Shown: positions 21,289-33,246, numbered from the stretch's first letter. The stretch: DNA of 64,000 nt from Alitta virens (GCA_932294295.1 OW028579.1:3815370-3879369); one strand, 5' to 3'. Translations and numbers: made by a program. Notes: generated from the sequence alone by a model not told the origin.

Positions 21289-22282
21289 ATTCTCTTAGAT
21301 TTTTCATTATGCCTACATCTGCCATCTCATTCTGAGGTTGTATTAACTTCTTGACGGGCTTTTATTGGGAAGCTAAGAAATGCATTTTACCTATGCGACT
21401 CACCACAATGAGCCGGAACAAATTGGCTAAAGATTACATGTACTTTTTTTTAGATTGCATACTCAGGCTATTATTTTGAGGCAATCAGTTAAGATATTTT
21501 TTACATTTTTGGTTTGTCACACTTCATATACCATATGGTATATATAGTCATATATTTAAGCTGATAAATGTGTAGCTTCACCATGGCAACACCAAATGGG
21601 TTACAAAAAACTTTTGGAAAAAAAAGTTAATAGCCTCATCAGCAAAATTTACCACTCTTGTGCTGTGTTTGTCACATTCAGACATTAAAGGATTTGATAT
21701 CAGTCATAATGTATGATGCTGTATGAGACTTTCCTCTGCATCACTTGTCAAGCTTCACAAATAGGCGTCGTTAGCCCAAGTCACACCAGGTGGCGTGACC
21801 CCACTTATGCTGCCACCTGTCGGTTCACCTGGTATTAATTCTTGCGCTGCCATTGCCACTTTCAGCCCACTTGACTTTTCCTAGTATTCTGTGATGGCGT
21901 GGGTGTACAGAAAGTGATGGAATATCGGGTTTAAGGAACTCCTGACTTGTGTCACTACTTGTTGATCAGACTTCTTGTTTTTCTTGTACATTTGAGGCAA
22001 TGTTTTATTTTTGAGTAGGTGGTTTTCTGACCGAACTTCTTGTTCCAATTGCAACTGCTAAATATATATACACCAGGGTCCTAAATTACTACCCAAAATA
22101 ACAAAAAACCACGAAGTTACATCTGTCAGAGTCATACCCTGACCTCTAAATAACTCGAATGCAAGCTGCTGGCTTGAATGGATGCTGCTGACAATCAATC
22201 CCAAGAGCGGTGTATAATTTCCTTTTCTGTCACTGTCAGTGATTGTCTGACTGCTGGACTATGTCAGTATGTAGTACACATT
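21289..22282. other. Intergenic, one CTCF-like motif
   Basis: No gene. CACCAGGTGGCGTG at about 21786-21799 resembles the bilaterian CTCF core, and GCCACCTGTCGG follows about 25 bases later on. This is a motif match only. Confidence 0.35.
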
Positions 22283-22605
22283 GGTGGCCTAATGATTACG
22301 GCATCTGCCCATTCCATATTGGCCAGCTCGGCTGCTGAAGGTCCCGGGCTTAATCCCCGGCCTGCGCACTCATCATGAGCTACATCCCCGCTGGATGTCG
22401 ATCGCTTGAGACATTAAATTGGAGGTGCCTTGTACTATGTGTCTATGCTGAGGCAAGTAACAGACCACCCATGGGATAAATATGTAATATGACGTGGACT
22501 TAAAGCCTTATCATCTCATCATTACTCTGGCCCAAGCAGCTCGTCGTATAAGCTGGCTAAGCTTCAGACTCAATGGCGTTGAGACATTAACAATGAACAG
22601 CAGAT
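22283..22605 (+). mobile_element. SINE-C copy
   Basis: Head with a TGGCCTAATGATTACGG A-box-like start and a CGGGCTTAATCCCCGG B-box region. The body has GAGCTACATCCCCGCTGGAT and TGAGACATTAAATTGGAGGT, and the 3' half ends in CTCATCATTACTCTGGCCCA. It lies 24 bp upstream of a SINE-A copy. Confidence 0.8.
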
Positions 22606-22628
22606 TTCATAGACTTGGAAACTGAACT

Positions 22629-22814
22629 AGGGTGGGGGCCTAGCTCAGTGGTAGCGCGCTGGGCTTCCAACCACTGGGTCCCGGGTTCAATTCCCGGTCG
22701 AGCCTATGTTGGATAGCTGTTTCATCCTTCGTCTCATTGCCATGGTCCTTACCTGTCCTAATTAGCCCATCAGGTGCAGAAATACAGGACGTAAAGCCCT
22801 AATCCACCACCACC
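22629..22814 (+). mobile_element. SINE-A, intact copy with 16-bp target duplication
   Basis: Flanked by identical ACTTGGAAACTGAACT at 22613-22628 and 22815-22830. A-box TAGCTCAGTGG is perfect and B-box GGTTCAATTCC has one change. The tail is (CCA)n, AATCCACCACCACC. The perfect duplication suggests one of the younger insertions here. Confidence 0.93.
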
Positions 22815-22830
22815 ACTTGGAAACTGAACT

Positions 22831-23984
22831 CCTGGCTAGACAATTTCATGTGAATCCAGGACATTCATTGGCTAACTGTCTGGCCAATAGGAGACTTATA
22901 CTCACATGACGTCCTCTACAGTTTAGTTTTCAATGAAATTAAATGAAAAGGCTTTTGCTAATTGCTATGACAAGCTGACTGAGATAAAATGAGATAAGAT
23001 GAGATTTTTAAGACATTCGTATTTTCTACAAAAATAAAGAAAAATTCTTTGCATGTGTCCAGTCCTTAAAAGGACAAACTAAAAATTAATGACCTCCTGC
23101 ATCCATGACTAGCTGACATGCTTCCATACTATTTTGGTCAAACTGGCCAGATCCACAGAAATGAAAACTTAATATCATACATCGAAATTTCTTTGCATCG
23201 TATTTTGCTGGACAGCAAACACTGTTCATGTGTTTAATTAGATGAGCCGATTTGCCTTCAAAAACTTTCGCAGTTGTTCAATTTCCCAAGCACAGCTGAA
23301 TGGTGTTTAAATTACGTTTTCTAACCAAACCGGACTTAATGCCTATAATATTTTGATGAGAAATGGTTGTCATCAGGTCATAATAACAAACTGAGGCTAC
23401 TTTAATATTGTTAAGCAAGAAATCCGTCCTTGCCGACGGCGCCATTTTTTGTAAACAATGCATTCTGGGAAGATAAAAAAATGAAAACGAGGCACAAGCG
23501 ATGAAGTCAAAACAAACTACATCACTTCAAGTGTTGTGATGTCATGGATATATCTCCCATAATTCTCAGTGCAAAATGGCGATAAAGTTTCATTGCAAAA
23601 AAACATTGTTGTAGTTTTTAGGGACAAATAACAATTGTCAGAGTACTGCCTTCATTTCACTTCAAAAATAAGACGATGAACTCCTAAAGAGTGGACCGGG
23701 AAGGTCAGTGCACCCCTGCTTTGTGACTTCATTATTTTATTTTGAGTGCGAAAGTTTTGAGTGGCCAATCAGTCCATCCTATACAGAGGATAGATACTCC
23801 ACCTAGTGTTTAATGAATCAGGTTTCAAGGTAATATCCATGTAATGGAGAACTAATAAACAACAGACTAGGTTATCAGACTTCGTTGAGTATGCTTTATA
23901 ATACTTTTGCTACATGTTGGTAGTACAAGTCATCGAACAAAGAAAAGACAATCTTTTGTACTGGAGATTTCGATGAATAAAATC
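22831..23984. other. Intergenic with promoter-like motifs
   Basis: Around 23435-23475 the minus strand has TTCCCAGAATGCATTG (ZNF143-like) followed by AAAAAATGGCGCC (YY1-like). Another AAAATGGCGAT is at about 23573. A promoter is possible but unproven. The minus frame at 23278-23463 overlaps these motifs. Confidence 0.3.
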
Positions 23985-24193
23985 TCACTGTAGATACAAG
24001 TCCTGTGATCTTTTTTCTTTCATCCAAATAGGAACGAGCTTTTGAAGAGGGTAAACTATAGTGCGTTGGCGCGCCATCTTGCGTAAAAGTGCTGACAATC
24101 TCTTCTTGTTATCGTTACGCCTGCCAATTCTCCCCACGTTTTTGTTTGTGTCTATTACGTAAGTGGGAGTGTTGTAATTTGATGTCACCAAAT
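23985..24193 (-). CDS. Possible terminal exon of a secreted-peptide gene
   Basis: On the minus strand a good acceptor (TTTTTGATTTCATTCCAG) is followed by an open segment of 68 codons ending at TGA (23987-23985). It enters after two bases, so it accepts a phase-1 intron, the phase of the donors at 7208 and 42401. The peptide reads TYVIDTNKNVGRIGRR, then NDNKKRLSALLRKMARQRT, with GRR and KKR dibasic sites, and is strongly basic. I recognise no family. It might instead be a chance frame. If it belongs to the 42.4-kb exon, the intron would be about 18 kb. Confidence 0.25.
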
Positions 24194-24595
24194 CTGGAAT
24201 GAAATCAAAAACGTTTTAACAGTTAGATCCTGAGAAACCAATGACAAGAGACAATATTTTAAAATCAATTCATGTTCATGGTTTTCGTTGTGAGCAGCTC
24301 CTGACTGAACACAGCCGCTCATATCATTTAGGAGATGTGACTTGTTACAGAGCGACTGACAGATTTCGGGGGAGCAAGAGGCACAGTAAGGGAGTAAGGA
24401 AGTCAGCATCACAAATGATTTTATACCAACCACTAGAATACATTTCGACAGTTTTGTGCCGAGAAAGGCTATACAAGGTCAGATTCGGCGATAATTAAAC
24501 AACTGCTTTATTCGCCGCTACGTTGAAATCAATGGGCGCAGTAATTGAGCAGAGCTGCTAATTGTAAATAACAGTGAACAAATATACAACCTAAT
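24194..24595. other. No supportable gene; overlapping frames on both strands
   Basis: An 82-codon minus frame and an 85-codon plus frame overlap here. Neither has a signal peptide or a recognised domain. If the acceptor at 24194 is real, this is intron. Confidence 0.4.
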
Positions 24596-25062
24596 ATTGC
24601 AGCAGCATAGCAAACCAATTGCGCATTTTTGGAAGAAATCATGAAACTTGGCACCATGATAGACCTGGACAAAAGGAACATTTTGAGATATTGGGGCATT
24701 TGATATCTTTATCTGGTGCTGATGGGCAGCCTTTTAAGTTTAGACACCTTTTAGTGAGAAAAACGCACCTGCAAAATCACATATTGACGTATATCATCTG
24801 TATTTCATGAGACAAAGGCGTGAAACTAAGCACAATGATACCCCTATAGAAGGAGAACATTTGATGTCTTGTAGCTGATGACTGGCAGCCATACCAAAAT
24901 GAAACTAATTTTTTGGGACATTGATACACATATATCGGTAAACCTTGCTCAGCTACAGGTGTAAATTATGTGATAAAAGCATCAAGATTTGCACAAAGAA
25001 AGACCTGTAAAGGACGGACGTTTGAGATATTGGGGCATTGGATATCTTTATCTGTCGGTGAT
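24596..25062 (+). repeat. Dispersed repeat with internal units of about 180 bp
   Basis: Inverted counterpart at 27290-27750. Internally, degenerate units recur at about 24635, 24806 and 24975, each containing a form of GATATTGGGGCATTTGATAT or its diverged equivalent. The third unit is interrupted by a SINE-A at 25064. Class unknown. Confidence 0.75.
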
Positions 25063-25063
25063 T

Positions 25064-25240
25064 GGGTGGGGGCCTAGCTTCCAACCGCTGGGTCCCGGGT
25101 TCGATTCCCGGTCGAGCCTATGTTGGATTGGCTGTTTTATCCTTCGTCTCATTGCCATGGTCCCTGCCTGTCCTAATTAGCCCAACTGGTGCAGAAATAC
25201 AGGACGTAAAGCCCTAATCACACACACACGCACACACGCA
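25064..25240 (+). mobile_element. SINE-A with deleted A-box
   Basis: The head jumps from GGGGGCCTAGC straight to TTCCAACCGCTGGGTCCC, losing most of the A-box, while the B-box GGTTCGATTCC is perfect. The body is complete and the tail is (CA)n. Confidence 0.88.
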
Positions 25241-25662
25241 CGCATGTGACAATATATTGCTGGATCTGTATTTACATGATAAAGGATTGGAACAGGGAGC
25301 ATGTAGGTGAAACAATAATAGTTTCAGTCTAAATCAGTCATTTGCAGCAACCTAACAAATCAAAGCATATGGCCTACCAGTATATCCAAATTTGGAATAT
25401 GCCACACAAATAGTTTTTAATTTTCGAACAACTAGAAAATTATCTTATTGAACTCAAAATTATTATGATTCATTGATTACTAAGAAACTTCACAGTATTT
25501 CATCATGATGCATTGCAGCTGCCAATATCATCAGGTTCTTAAAGGAAGGGGCACTGTAATTTCATACACATAATATGCCATCATATGGTAATTAGCCGCA
25601 AATGATTCATACACATATTAAACTTTCGGATTTTTGTGAGGCGTGGTCTGGATTTGATGCCA
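25241..25662. other. Intergenic, nothing recognised
   Basis: AT-rich, with no repeat match in the window. Confidence 0.5.
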
Positions 25663-25695
25663 GGGCGGGGGCCTAGCTCAGAGGTAGCACGAATT
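25663..25695 (+). mobile_element. SINE-A 5' fragment
   Basis: Only the first 30 or so bases remain: GGGGGCCTAGCTCAGAGGTA. The rest is absent, so this is a remnant. Confidence 0.7.
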
Positions 25696-25990
25696 TAACT
25701 GTAATGGTACATTATGTGTCCACGGAGTCATACAGCCACTTGCTGGCCCTGACAACAGCTGCATTGCTGAGTTATTAAATATTAACATAATCTAACATGC
25801 TTGTAAGAACATGCAGATGTCTGTGACTCACAGTGAAATGCAAACCCTAATATATTATATATGCTTTTATTGACACAGTAATATCATAAATGATACATTT
25901 GTCAAAAATAACAGATAAAAAAACGTGTACTAAGTCTATATATACATGGTATGTACATAAATATATATATATATGTATATATTGTATGTA

Positions 25991-26130
25991 CATGGCCAAA
26001 TGTGCCACGTGCGTTTTCCATGAGAAGGATAAACGCATGGAAAATGCATGGTTTTTAGTTAATTATAATGAGGCAAAAACCATGCGTTTATCCAATCGCA
26101 TGGAAAACGCACGTAGCACAATTGGCCATG
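25991..26130. mobile_element. Hairpin MITE copy 6
   Basis: 140-bp copy inserted in a TA-rich microsatellite, with TA on both sides. Right arm ends CACAATTGGCCATG. A frame crossing it (25890-26183) is not a gene. Confidence 0.88.
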
Positions 26131-27289
26131 TAGGATTGCTGGTCCATGAACAAATTAGAAGGAGAGAAATGGATGAAAACTGAACCACCTTGGCTTAAGT
26201 GTGTCATACAAAGTTTGCTCCATCTTTCCGTTAAATGTATGCATGGTAAGTTGTGCCAAAATAATCAAAATAAATAGTATACCATAGTACTTTGCCCCTG
26301 CGGCTAAGTTGGGGGGCATAAATCCTTATAAAATGTATTGCTTTTTTTTATTATACAGTTTCTTCTTCATCATCATCCTACTAAATCAAGGTCGCACTCA
26401 TCAAAATATATGTATACATATCATGCATCATCATCAAGAAATCATGTGCATATCATGTATCATCATCAGTGTATCTTGTATATGGAGCTTGCATGGGTCT
26501 CTCTATTAATCCTGGGGTGGCATCATGCAAGTGACAAAATTTGTCTTTATGATGCCAGCCCACTTATTGTAACTATTTTGTTATGATAAGTGAATAAAAT
26601 TTCTTGAGTCTTGAGTCTTGTGCTTACGAAGTGCACCAAGAAACCAGAGTATTATCTCACTTGTTACTTTCCAGTTGTCTTCACAACATCTAGGTTAGGG
26701 TGGCCCAAAATATTTGAATTTCATATCCCATTTGAGAAAGTTTGATGACAATCCAGCAAGTGCAGGTGATCTCCCAAGACCACCAGAAAATGAGTTAATG
26801 ATGAAATTTTATTTTACATTCTCATGACCACAACTTTATTTTGCTCTGTGCCCAATCATTTTCATAACTGCATTAGCTTCGATGTGGAATAATAGTTAGT
26901 CCTTCCTTGTGTGAAATAAAATAATGCTCACTGACTCCAAATGGGGCCATAAGCAACATTGAGTTTCAAGTTAAACATCAGGTGACAGGAAATTTTGACC
27001 TTGTTATGTTTTTGTGTAACTTGATTGAATTTGGCCTTCTTTTAAAATCTATGATAAAGATAATGTATAAAAATACTAATAAAATAAAAAAAATGCACTA
27101 AATGACCCCTAAATAATTAATTTCTTGCCAAGTTCTTTGAAGTCTGCTCATGATACGGAAAGGTTCTGCAACTCAGGAATCTTACCAGGAACAGCACTTT
27201 GGAGATCAGAGGTGCTGCAAACGAATTGTGGTACAACAAACAAATTTTTATCAGTCGTAATATCCATCTCACTTTTGCTCATGTAAATT
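26131..27289. other. Intergenic, nothing recognised
   Basis: About 1.1 kb of AT-rich sequence with CATCAT-rich patches near 26370-26470. Frames at 26309-26586 run through these patches. Confidence 0.5.
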
Positions 27290-27750
27290 GATAGCAAGTT
27301 GCAAATGTTTGAAGAAAATAAATGACCAAATCTTGATGCTTTTATTTTTACACCTGTAGCTGGGCATGGTTCTACCGACATATGTGTGTCTATGTCGCAA
27401 AAAATAATTTTCATTTTGGTATGGCTGCCAGTCATCAACAATACAAGACATCAAATGCTGGTATATATAAAAATGTTCCCCTTCCATAGGAGTATTATTG
27501 TGTGTAGTTTCACGCCTTTGTCTCATGAAATACAGATGATATACGTCAATATGTGATTTTGCAGGTGCGTTTTTCTCACTAAAAGGTGTCTAAACTTAAA
27601 AGGCTGCCGATCAGCACCAGATAAAGATATCAAATGCCCCAATATCTCAAAATGTTCCTTTTGTCCAGGGATATCATGGTGTTAAGTTTCAGGATTTTTT
27701 CCAAAAATGTACAATAGTTATTGGATTGGGAGCTATGCCGCAGCAGTGTA
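27290..27750 (-). repeat. Inverted copy of the 24.6-25.06 kb repeat
   Basis: Reverse complement of 24596-24995 over about 400 bp, including the GATATCAAATGCCCCAATAT block and the TGCTGCGGCATAGC border. Two minus frames (27148-27441, 27269-27526) lie in it and are not conserved as frames in the other copy. Confidence 0.75.
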
Positions 27751-27994
27751 ATGACTGCTGGAACAAAATCCTTTTCCCACCTGTTTGAGTTAAGTTAAGC
27801 CACTGAGGTACTTTAAAAGGAGTAAGTTTAGATAGTCCTGAATATTGCCCAGTCATACAACTGTGGTTATGATGTGCATAGACAGGGACTGACTCAAAAG
27901 CAACATATATCTTCATATATTGATGCGAAGCACCCTCCGAGTCTAATCTGTCAAAACAGATCTGGGACGATTGTGCTTTTCTTTTATTCCCCAA
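27751..27994 (-). other. Open frame of uncertain status next to the repeat
   Basis: A minus frame reads GNKRKAQSSQICFDRLDSEG and continues to PFKVPQWLNLTQTGGKR, then runs into the dispersed repeat. CAAACAG|GTGGGA inside it could be a splice donor. Its composition is more protein-like than most frames here, but no domain is recognised; it could be coding remains of the same unclassified element. Confidence 0.15.
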
Positions 27995-28374
27995 TTGATT
28001 AAAACTAATCCTAATCCACCACCACCACCATGCTACAGGTGAAACACCTACACGTGTCTTTTTTGTCAGCTAATTTTTCCCGAACAAAAACCACTTTAAG
28101 AAGTTAATGTTAGCAAACAGAAAAGGTAGAATTGCCATTTGATACATTATAGATGCGTTTCAAGTTGAGGTAAAAGCTGTTAAAAACGTTTGAAAAACAA
28201 TACTTTAAAAGATGGCTGTTTGTTGTGTTCCGCCCTCTTTGATGCACTTTAAGTAAAAATGTATAGATATTAGCAGGTCATAAAAGATGGAAGTTTGAAA
28301 TTTAAAAGGTAGATGAAGTATTACTAATCTTGTGAGAAGTACTGGTACAAGTGGGATGACACCCTATTGAACAT

Positions 28375-29040
28375 TATACCACTGTTTGCCTTCCACAGCC
28401 AATAAGAAGCCTGGATTACAGGGGGATAAATCACATGTACTAAGAACAGCAGGGAGGACATGGTCACACTTATATGAGCACATGTTGTGGCAAAACTTAA
28501 CAAGCAAACACTTAACAAGCAAACAAATGTCTTGCAAAATGGGCAACATCTTAAGTGGTATAAGTTAGATAATGCACTTGTTTTCTTCGACATGGGATTA
28601 TTGCTCGGCTAACGCCTTGCAATAACTCCCATGTCAAAGAAAACGCGGGCATTATCTATTACTTGTCACTATTAAACTGCGGTTTCGCTAGGTTAATTAA
28701 TGTCCACTGTTTGCCTTTTTCATCCAATCAAAGGCGAAGATTCCAGGGGGATACATTGCATATACCTGGGAGAATATGGTCACACTTGGCTGGCTACAAG
28801 TTGTAGTAAAACAATGAAACAAAACACAACAATCAAATGAACATCTTATATAATAAGCAAACAAAAGTCTTAAGGGGAGAACGTCATAAGCAAGTGATCA
28901 AACAACTACAAACAAAATAAGTGGCATAAGTTAGATAATGACCTTGTTTTCGTGAATATGCAATTAATCCTCGGCTAAAGCTTCGGATAAATTGCATATT
29001 CACTCAAACGCGGTCATTATCTATCACTTATACTCCACCA
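28375..29040. repeat. Two diverged tandem modules, each with a hairpin
   Basis: Module 1 (about 28375-28690) and module 2 (about 28705-29040) share a GGGGGATA border, ATGGTCACACTT and ATAAGTTAGATAATG. Each ends in an imperfect hairpin. In module 1, TTCGACATGGGATTATTGC pairs with GCAATAACTCCCATGTC. In module 2, GTGAATATGCAATTAATCC pairs with the later GGATAAATTGCATATTCAC. Confidence 0.65.
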
Positions 29041-29055
29041 TGTGACCTTTTCTAT

Positions 29056-29245
29056 TGTTATTTTGCGGGATATAACCAACAAAAATGTTAGTTAACTCCC
29101 ACCTGAGTGCAAACTGAACTGTTATGCGTAATAAAGGCATTAAAACAAAACAAACAATAAAACAAATCAGTTAATATGCCTCATAGAGTGTAAGTTAGTT
29201 ATATTCCTCATAGTCGGGATAAAACTAATATGTAATTGAGGAAAG
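29056..29245. repeat. Foldback-like repeat related to 2398-2505
   Basis: GGGATATAACCAACAAAAAT and GTTAGTTAACTCCC near the left match the 2.4-kb hairpin in reverse complement. A second TTAGTTATATTCCTCAT stretch follows near 29192. Confidence 0.4.
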
Positions 29246-29280
29246 TACACAATTACGGTAGATAATATCAAGATTCTGGT

Positions 29281-29985
29281 ACACTTTTAGAAATGATTGT
29301 CTGTTTCATACAAATGATTGTTTAGCTGGTGGCTATCCAAAATTTTGTTTAAAATCAGCGAAGTTATTGTTTGGTCTTAAACATTAAATTGTGTAACCTA
29401 ACCAACATCATTGTTTGAACCTTGGATGAACTAGAGAAGGATTGGACACTTCTAAACTTCAAAGGTTCACACTGCGTTTCGCTACCGTCCTAATGAACAA
29501 TTGATGATGCTGTTATATGAGTCTGTTTTACTATTCCCCCTCACTGATTCCACTGGGAAACAAAGGGAAAGGATTAAAATATGTAAAAGAATCCTTGGAT
29601 TATGCGGAATTCAGCGAGAGTAATGTATAAGATGTACAACAAGAAACTAAAACTTTGACTTTTGGAATTTAGGGAGTTAATTGCTGCTGATGCAGGGCAT
29701 CACTGATGAGGGGTGTGCTCACTGAAGCGCAGTGTGAACATCAAATAATTTAAGCATTTAAGGAAGCAGCAGGGGTCCTTGAGCCAGCTCTGGGCGAATT
29801 TGATTATTATGGTTTTATTACTTTCCGAAGTGTCCAATCCTTCTCTAGTTCATCCAAGTTTAAACTATACACCCATTTTCTAAAGACAAAGAATATCTTG
29901 GCTGATTTTAAACAAAAGTTTGGATGGACATAAGCTAAACTGCAATCATTTGTCTGAAACATACAATCATTTCTAAGAGTGTTTG
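29281..29985. mobile_element. Foldback element, about 705 bp, arms over 150 bp
   Basis: The left end CACTTTTAGAAATGATTGTC pairs with the right end ending AATCATTTCTAAGAGTG. Further inside, GAACTAGAGAAGGATTGGAC pairs with GTCCAATCCTTCTCTAGTTC, and CACACTGCGTTTCGCT pairs with the GCGCAGTGTG region near 29728. There is no transposase frame. It is a long-arm non-autonomous DNA element. Confidence 0.7.
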
Positions 29986-30439
29986 GTGTTTATATTATTA
30001 AGTTTATATGCAATGTAATTTTTATTTCCTCCTTTCCTTAATGGATGCCTGTGTTAAAACTTTTCTATTTTAAATATTAACTGGGTGCTCCCCTTGCCAG
30101 CGACAGATAACGGTCACATAAGGGACCCCAATCAATTACATTTTTCCATATGTTATTGATTAAATGAAGTTGTTCTGAGTTCTGAGTTAATGTCGATGGG
30201 GGGTTGAAAAAAAAATATTGGCAATTGCTCATTGAGCTCTATTGCATCATTAGATAAATTATATCCGTTTATAATGAACTATTTGGATCTGACTATGGAT
30301 GCAAACTGAAAGCTTTATTACTCTTTTTGAATGCTGTTGCAGTGATGGAACACATACTATGTACCCTGCAAAACTATAGGAACACTATTGGGTTGGTTTT
30401 GGACGGTAATGTAATGTAATAATGTAATGTGATGTCTAT
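29986..30439. other. Intergenic, nothing recognised
   Basis: AT-rich. A GTAATGTAATGTAATAATGT simple repeat at 30405-30430 forms the tail of the adjoining SINE. Confidence 0.5.
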
Positions 30440-30668
30440 GTATTTGTATAGCGCCTGTTTCAGAATTGAATTCTGCTCCCCGGCGCTTGGCATTGAGTGT
30501 GGAATCAGGGGTCATTCTGTGTTGGTATCTTGAGCTATCTTGGTATCAGAGCTTGGTACCAGAGTTTGGTTTGGCATCAGAGTTTGGTATAACAGTTGAG
30601 AGCCGGAGTGGGATTCGAACCCACATCCCGAGTGCCAGTGGTTTAGCGGGCCAGTGCTCTAACTAAGT
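30402..30668 (-). mobile_element. tRNA-Ser-like SINE with a LINE-type 3' tail
   Basis: On the minus strand the head (30600-30668) reads as a tRNA-Ser(GCT)-like sequence: CCGCTAAACCACTGG anticodon arm, long variable arm, and B-box GGGTTCGAATCCC. Past a TTGGTACC-rich middle, the 3' part (AAGCGCCGGGGAGCAGAA to CAGGCGCTATACAAATAC) closely resembles the 3' tail of the LINE remnant at 54930-55140. It ends in an ATTACATT simple repeat. Sharing a 3' tail with a LINE is the established way SINEs recruit LINE machinery. Confidence 0.7.
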
Positions 30669-31059
30669 AATGTATGATGACAAATAATGCCAGATGTTGT
30701 GGAAGTTAATTTCAATTTAACATGTTCTAAAATTAGATTTGACTGCACAAACAAAGCTTTTGAAGAGACTTAAAAATTACCGTCTGTTAAGTACAGGAAA
30801 AGTGGGGCAATGCTTTCCTGAGTTAATTTAGCAGAGTGTTCAGGACAGTTCCATGATCTAACTAACACGCTTACATTTTGTATCATGGAAGACTGTACCA
30901 AGTTCATTAAGCATGTTTTAGCAAGACTTCATAAGTCACTAATGTCATTCAAAGTCAATTCTCCACATAACAACCAAACCTTTCTCTGAAGCTTTTGATG
31001 TTTTATAAGTGTATATTGTATAATACATTGACTTAAAATCTTTTCTTATTATAATAGAG
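30669..31059. other. Intergenic, nothing recognised
   Basis: Unique AT-rich sequence. Confidence 0.5.
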
Positions 31060-31375
31060 TCTTTTCACTGAGCAGCCCTGAGTTCAGCAAGACATAAGTC
31101 CTTCCTCTCCTCTTATTACTCATTTTGCTTTTCAGACATAGAAGATAATCACTGACTTATTCAATAAATATAACTTTCTCAGAAAAATAATAAAAATCAA
31201 CTGAATGATAAGGTGTCAAATATACATTAAAATGCACGAAAAATACTGCCGCTAGTATGCACTTTGCTTCAGCCAATCACAGCCAAGGGCGGGAACTTTT
31301 TCCGCCAATAGAACTGCAGTATTCTGTCATAGCCACCTGGTGGAAATATAGAGAACCTTCCGTGAAAATCCACTA
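31060..31375 (+). repeat. Dispersed repeat with CCAAT/E2F-like block, copy 1
   Basis: Matches 39258-39575 in the same orientation over about 315 bp (for example GCAGCCCTGAGTTCAGCA and TTTTGCTTTTCAGACATAGA). The right part holds AGCCAATCAC, GGGCGGGAAC and CGCCAATAGAA, which look like CCAAT and E2F sites. The 117-codon frame at 31257-31610 begins in this block and is not kept in copy 2. Confidence 0.8.
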
Positions 31376-32089
31376 TTGTGCACAAGTAGCCGGGTGTTTC
31401 AGTGGTGACTTACAAGTAGTTTCTCACCTACATCACAACTTACTTATATATTATATTGATTCTGTCACAATTAATAACAATATGCATTTTTTCGGTCTTC
31501 ATTTAAGGCTTTTAAATACCAGTATTAATGTCAAAACTGTCCTCAAGGGGGAGCCCTCGACGATGTTTTATTTGAAGACAAGTCTCCTTCTAAGAATAAC
31601 TAGAACTTAGAAGTTGCTACCAGGGGCTTCACCTTGAGGATATTTTACATCAATGAGAATAATATCGTTATCACATGTTAATATTTTTAAGAGAATACAA
31701 TAATTTATTCCACCCAGTTGTCATATTTCACTCAGATTTCGGCCTCGTGGGATAAACATTTCTGTATTGTCCATTAACCTGCAAACATGCATTAACATGG
31801 CATGTCATGACAATCTTTCGTTTGTCTTAACAGAATGGTCTGCAAGATAAGTGTTCAGGTACCTATCCAACTCACCTTTTAATCTGCAATTAAGTAAATG
31901 TGTGTCTAACAAAACTTAAGCAGGTGTGATTGAAGCATCGCGTGCTGCACGAACTTACATGGAGACTGTGAATACACCGAAGTTCAAAAAGCGCTTTTTA
32001 TAACTACTATATCACTATAATAGTTTTCCAGTTATATTTTGCCACAAAGTGCACGGAGTAGCCCATAATAGGACAGAAATGTCAACAAC
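31376..32089. other. Intergenic, nothing recognised
   Basis: No gene supported; one TAATGTCAAAACTGTCCTCA stretch and otherwise AT-rich sequence. Confidence 0.45.
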
Positions 32090-32600
32090 AGTCTAAATCT
32101 GAACTTTCCAGCTGCCGGTGATAAATACTTCTGGGAAAGAAATAACTTGGAAGTTTGCTATATTCTCCATTGTAATTTTCACTGCTTCTTTGGGACCATA
32201 ATAAATTGCTGTGTATAAATTGCTGTGATGACAAAATTGCCCCCCCCCCCCCCAAAAAAAAGGCTTATAATTATTATTGCAAAGATGGGTAACTTGAAGT
32301 TGATTTATATAGAGGGGGTTTTTATGAGTTAAGATTAAAGATATTTTATTTGCACATTATGTTGTAGTTAAATACGGTTAGTACATTAAATAACAATAAA
32401 AGACATTAGCATACTGTGGGGGCTGTGCACTAGCTTACTAAAAAGCTGTAAAATTGTGCACACCCCTTACATTTTAAATAAAAGGAAAAGAGGCTATTTA
32501 AATATATATGAGTTAGAAAGTTGGGATTTGACTTTTTGGTAACATCTATGTGAAAAATAAGACCAAAAATGCAAGTGGATATTAAATTTGATTAATCTAT
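32090..32600 (+). repeat. Dispersed repeat, partner at 54597-54880
   Basis: Two blocks match the 54.6-kb copy in the same orientation: 32100-32330 (TTCTGGGAA, CATTGTAATTT, TGCTTCT) and 32510-32600 (TTTGACTTTTTGGTAA, AAATAAGACCAAA). About 180 bp between them, including ATTGTGCACACCCC, is absent in the other copy and may be an insertion. A C-run lies at about 32239. Confidence 0.7.
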
Positions 32601-32848
32601 AATCATACACAAAGGCTAATCTTGCTAAATTTGTATATGTCGTGTTTTGACTTAATTGTATTGGCTATCAATAGATTAGATGTCATGCTCTTAATTGCTC
32701 CAAAGATGTCTGCGGACACCTGAGTGGGCAGGTTCTTCTAATAATAACAGACATTAATCTGCGTGGGCTTGTAATTGACAGTCTTCATAATTACAATGTA
32801 ATCAGTCCATACAAGAAATGATTAGTTAATGAGTTTCTTAGGTAATTT

Positions 32849-32925
32849 CATGGCCAAATGTGCCACATGCGTTTTCCATGAGAAGGATAAACGTATGGAA
32901 AACGCATGTGGCACATTTGGCCATT
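32849..32925. mobile_element. Hairpin MITE copy 7, 77-bp short form
   Basis: Consists only of the outer arms: CATGGCCAAATGTGCCACAT to the inverse ending TGGCACATTTGGCCATT, joined at GAGAAGGATAAACG. The central hairpin of the 150-bp form is missing. Same size as the copy at 38052-38128. Confidence 0.85.
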
Positions 32926-33246
32926 TTGTTATTTTCATAAAATAAAGATAAATATAAAAACCTTTATATGACATAAAATCAGATAACCAATAGAAATAAA
33001 GGTGATTACAGAAATAAATAATTTGACAAACTGATATCTGATGATAATATTTCATGTTACAATATGTTCACAAGTTCCAGAGATTGTTCGGACATTTCGG
33101 ACTCGGGACGTTTCGAAAATCGGACGTTTTAACTAGTATTCTAGTTTTGACTTGTGAGGAATTCGGTAGAGACTTTGATGTTTTATACGTAAATAAAAAC
33201 AGCAACTGGAAAGGCTTAGGATACTACACTTTCAAATTGTACACCA

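Noticed and set aside
31257..31610. 117-codon plus frame
   Set aside because: It begins in a dispersed repeat; the other copy at 39.5 kb does not keep the frame.
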